Part shown: positions 61,885-64,000 of the stretch, piece after piece
How the letters are laid out: each line of letters opens with the position of its first letter
Numbering within the stretch: position 1 is the first letter of the stretch
Source of the DNA: Kaistella sp. 97-N-M2
GTDB taxonomy: Bacteria; Bacteroidota; Bacteroidia; Flavobacteriales; Weeksellaceae
NCBI RefSeq assembly: GCF_021513235.1
Contig: NZ_CP090976.1
Coordinates: 1,240,001 to 1,304,000, forward strand
Direction: 5' to 3'
Length of the DNA stretch: 64,000 bases
Translations under genes and position numbers: made by a program
The notes under the pieces: model-generated
Told to the model about the DNA's origin: nothing
The model's input: only the letters and a program-made list of their open reading frames with translations
The model's database searches: none

Positions 61885-63697
61885 AGGGGTTTTTCCGAAG
61901 TTCTTTAATTTCCTGAATTTTGTCGCGGAACATATTTTCCTTTTTCGGATGTTTGGTAATGAGTGTTTCGTACGCTTTTATGGCCTTTGCGTAAAGTTTT
62001 TGTTCCACATACAAATTGGCTAGAGTTTCCGTCATCAGATGAGAGATATTGGAGCCTCTCTCCTTTACCACAAAATCCGACTCTTCTTTCAGTTTCGAAA
62101 TACGTGGCTCTTTTTCGATGAATTTCTCGATGACGTCATTTTTCACTTTAACTGTAGAAACCGGAGGTTTTTCTTCGATAACGGGCTGAATTCGTTCAAT
62201 TTTCAACCAGTTTTGCCAGGTATTGATGAAATTGGTCACATTGCTGTCCTGGGTCTCAACTTCTTCAATAGGTGTTTCTAAAATTTCTTCTGCGGGTTTT
62301 TCCTCCTTTTTAGATTGAATGGCAGAGACATTTTGCGTAAAAAAGGACGCATTAAAAACCGGTCTCTCGTCTTTTTCGGTTTCTGGCGATGAAATAACTT
62401 CAGGTTTACTTGCCGCTTTGTCTACCGATGATTTTTCTTCGGATTTTTTTTCAGGCTCCTGCTTAATCAGAGCATCGGGAGTATTGCTGGCGAACAGCAT
62501 AGGTTTCCAGGACAGATTTTTCGCCGGCGCGTTGTCCGTAGCGTTCTCCGTTACGATTTCGGGTTTTTCTTCGGCTTTAGAAACTTCGGAAGCGTCGGTC
62601 ATTTCCGTTTCTTCCGTATTTTCTTTTGAGTTTTTTGCAACTTTTATTTCCGGCGTGGCGGGTTCGAAACTTTGGGTATCAGAGAAATTCAGCTCGCGGT
62701 TTTCTACTTTTTCGGGCTCCTGTATTTTTTCTTTCTTTGAAGCTTTTACTTTGGCTTCCACGGCTGCGATGAGGCGCTGCATTTCCTCTTCCTGCCTGCT
62801 TAGCTGTGGTTTTGGCGGTTCGTAATTTTCTTCTTTATTCTCGCCGTGCGTAATTTTAACTTCCGGCAGAAAGTCGGAAAGGCCGTGAAAACTTATTTTG
62901 GAGGAATCGACGATGGGCTCTTCTTCGTTAATTTCGTTCTCATCGACAATCGTTTCCGCACTAAAATCTTCAGCGTTCTCGATTTTTTTTAATTCTTTAT
63001 TTTCGGGAGTTTCAACGGAAACTTCGGGCAGAAATTCCTCCACTTCGTGGAAACTTTTCTGCGACGGATCTTCTATCGTGCCTTTTTCAGCTCCAATTTC
63101 GCTTTCACTGATGATGCTTTCTTTCGAAAAGGTTTCAGCCTCTTCAACTTCTCTAAATTCCGTTTTTTCCTCAGATATCGAAGGTTTTACTTCAACTTTC
63201 TTGTTCGCTCCCATACTCTGAGTAACGATCGTGCCGGATTCCAGCGTCGATTCCAGATCGATAGGCTCGGTTTCTCTTTCTAAAAAATCTTCTTCGCCTT
63301 CAAATAAAATCCTGTTCAAAACGCCGTCTAAAAATACCGGTTTAGCCGTGGGCGCAGGGGAAAAGGTAATCTCCTCGTTGAAAGGAGTCTTTTCAGATTC
63401 AACCTTAGCTTCAGTGGTTTTATCTATTTCCGGATTTCTCACTTTTTCTTCAGTAGAAATGGTGTCCTTCTTCGTATTGATGAGTTGATACAGAATTTTC
63501 TTATCGGTAGTGTACGCCGCAGCAACGGACAATTCTTTGCGGTAATTCTCCGGCTGAAGACGATGGGTTCCAAACAAATGCAAGGCTCTTAAAGCCTGCA
63601 AATAGGGGTGTTTTTTTACCTCAGCATTCAGAAGATCTAAATCCTGCGTCTGTATGAGTTGTGGGTCTTTTACTAAGGCTAAAATTCGTGCGTTCAT
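61883..63697 (-). CDS. Long acidic low-complexity hypothetical protein with a C-terminal TPR-like segment
   Basis: This 604-residue cytosolic protein is Glu/Ser/Lys-rich. The N-terminal 80 residues form a small helical domain (KKHPYLQALRALHLFG), followed by about 400 residues of disordered, acidic sequence with a tandem repeat: residues 188-235 and 243-289 share the pattern S-F-H..(F)LPEV...ENKE. The last 60 residues (LMTETLANLYVEQKLYAKAI, KAYETLITKHPKKENMFRDK) look like one TPR pair. It starts 1 bp after lptE on the same strand, so the pair is coupled. Function unknown. Confidence 0.85.
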   Translation of the reverse strand: MNARILALVKDPQLIQTQDLDLLNAEVKKHPYLQALRALHLFGTHRLQPENYRKELSVAAAYTTDKKILYQLINTKKDTISTEEKVRNPEIDKTTEAKVESEKTPFNEEITFSPAPTAKPVFLDGVLNRILFEGEEDFLERETEPIDLESTLESGTIVTQSMGANKKVEVKPSISEEKTEFREVEEAETFSKESIISESEIGAEKGTIEDPSQKSFHEVEEFLPEVSVETPENKELKKIENAEDFSAETIVDENEINEEEPIVDSSKISFHGLSDFLPEVKITHGENKEENYEPPKPQLSRQEEEMQRLIAAVEAKVKASKKEKIQEPEKVENRELNFSDTQSFEPATPEIKVAKNSKENTEETEMTDASEVSKAEEKPEIVTENATDNAPAKNLSWKPMLFASNTPDALIKQEPEKKSEEKSSVDKAASKPEVISSPETEKDERPVFNASFFTQNVSAIQSKKEEKPAEEILETPIEEVETQDSNVTNFINTWQNWLKIERIQPVIEEKPPVSTVKVKNDVIEKFIEKEPRISKLKEESDFVVKERGSNISHLMTETLANLYVEQKLYAKAIKAYETLITKHPKKENMFRDKIQEIKELRKNP

Positions 63698-63698
63698 T

Positions 63699-64000
63699 TT
63701 ACCAGTTGGCTACAATATCGTTAAAAATTTTATTGATGATTCTTTCGTTCACCAGTTTTACCTGCGTCGCTTCGATGGCATTAATGTCTAAATCGCTGCT
63801 GAAAACGGCCTCATCAGAATAAGTTCTGTCAAAACTTTTGTCTGGTTCCACCCGGTTTTCGTAATGAACTTTTACCGTGATCGTCAATTTATTCTGGGCA
63901 GCCTGAATGTTGCCACCCGGCGCGTTCACCGTGGAAGAAATGGTGGTGGGCGAAATGATATAATCCGTGATTTCGCCTTCAATTAAAATATCCGGAACTT
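63699..64000 (-). CDS. lptE: LptE family LPS assembly lipoprotein, C-terminal part (truncated by window edge)
   Basis: This partial gene continues past base 64000. The visible 99 residues include EGEITDYIISPTTISS, AQNKLTITVKVHYENRV and the terminal INKIFNDIVANW, which match the Bacteroidetes LptE family that supports outer-membrane LPS insertion with LptD. The signal peptide and lipobox are outside the window. Its stop abuts the start of the acidic gene. Confidence 0.88.
   Translation of the reverse strand, partial: VPDILIEGEITDYIISPTTISSTVNAPGGNIQAAQNKLTITVKVHYENRVEPDKSFDRTYSDEAVFSSDLDINAIEATQVKLVNERIINKIFNDIVANW

Noticed and set aside
1-64000. CRISPR array, prophage, insertion sequence or rRNA operon
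   Set aside because: No regularly spaced repeats, integrase, transposase or phage structural genes, and no rRNA-like sequence were found.

Overview
The window is a stretch of ordinary chromosome from a member of the Bacteroidota, most likely a Flavobacteriia species of the Chryseobacterium/Kaistella group (Weeksellaceae). This rests on flavobacterial families seen here (GLPGLI, DUF3078, DUF4835, DUF5687, the Bacteroidetes LptE and RpoZ variants, a class II quinone-linked PyrD, group III truncated haemoglobin), on promoters of the Bacteroidetes type (TTTG, then 17-20 bp, then TAnnTTTG), and on weak or absent Shine-Dalgarno sequences. The genus is an inference. There is no prophage, insertion sequence, CRISPR array or rRNA operon. 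Coding density is high, with about 65 genes, and both window ends cut a gene (hemA at the left, lptE at the right).

Layout. 1-3.4 kb: heme operon hemA-hemC-hemD-hemE. 3.5-12.7 kb: mixed housekeeping genes (GNAT, META lipoprotein, hflX, glsA, AlkD-like repair protein, Ca2+/H+ antiporter, truncated haemoglobin, Kir-type K+ channel with a YkgJ-type cysteine-cluster protein, gdhA). 12.9-22.8 kb: dprA, rhomboid protease, DUF3078 protein, comM/yifB, a tandem tRNA-Val pair, folC, and an exbB-exbD-tonB energy transduction operon. 23-33.3 kb: DUF885 lipoprotein, divergent nth/bcp, sufS, serine hydrolase, glyS, pyrD, DUF445. 33.5-38.1 kb: a cluster of secreted Cys/His-rich proteins around a TonB receptor with two N-terminal heavy-metal-binding domains. 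38.2-44.6 kb: L,D-transpeptidase, GLPGLI protein, and sufA-sufB-(toxin/antitoxin)-sufC-sufD. 44.6-50.5 kb: methylmalonyl-CoA mutase large subunit, prfA, fumC. 50.6-58.5 kb: ABC ATPase plus DUF5687 membrane protein, recN, DUF4835, coaBC, rpoZ, bamD. 58.6-64 kb: TetR regulator diverging from tatD-tcdA-rnpA, DUF4126, a long acidic protein and lptE.

The points most worth following are: (1) a yoeB-type toxin/antitoxin pair lying exactly between sufB and sufC; (2) the Cys/His-rich metal-handling locus at 33.5-38 kb, with a duplicated HMA domain and a lipoprotein carrying a twin NPAHGEP..HRCD motif; (3) an endonuclease III with the catalytic residues but no cysteine at all, so no [4Fe-4S] cluster; (4) a likely one-base deletion in an A-run at the start of hflX; (5) a truncated-haemoglobin promoter with an FNR-type dyad at about -41.5 and no -33 element; (6) several promoters whose -7 box lies 3-6 nt before the ATG, predicting leaderless mRNAs; (7) a family of palindromic intergenic repeats. 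No wholly new multi-gene system is obvious; the metal locus is the nearest candidate.
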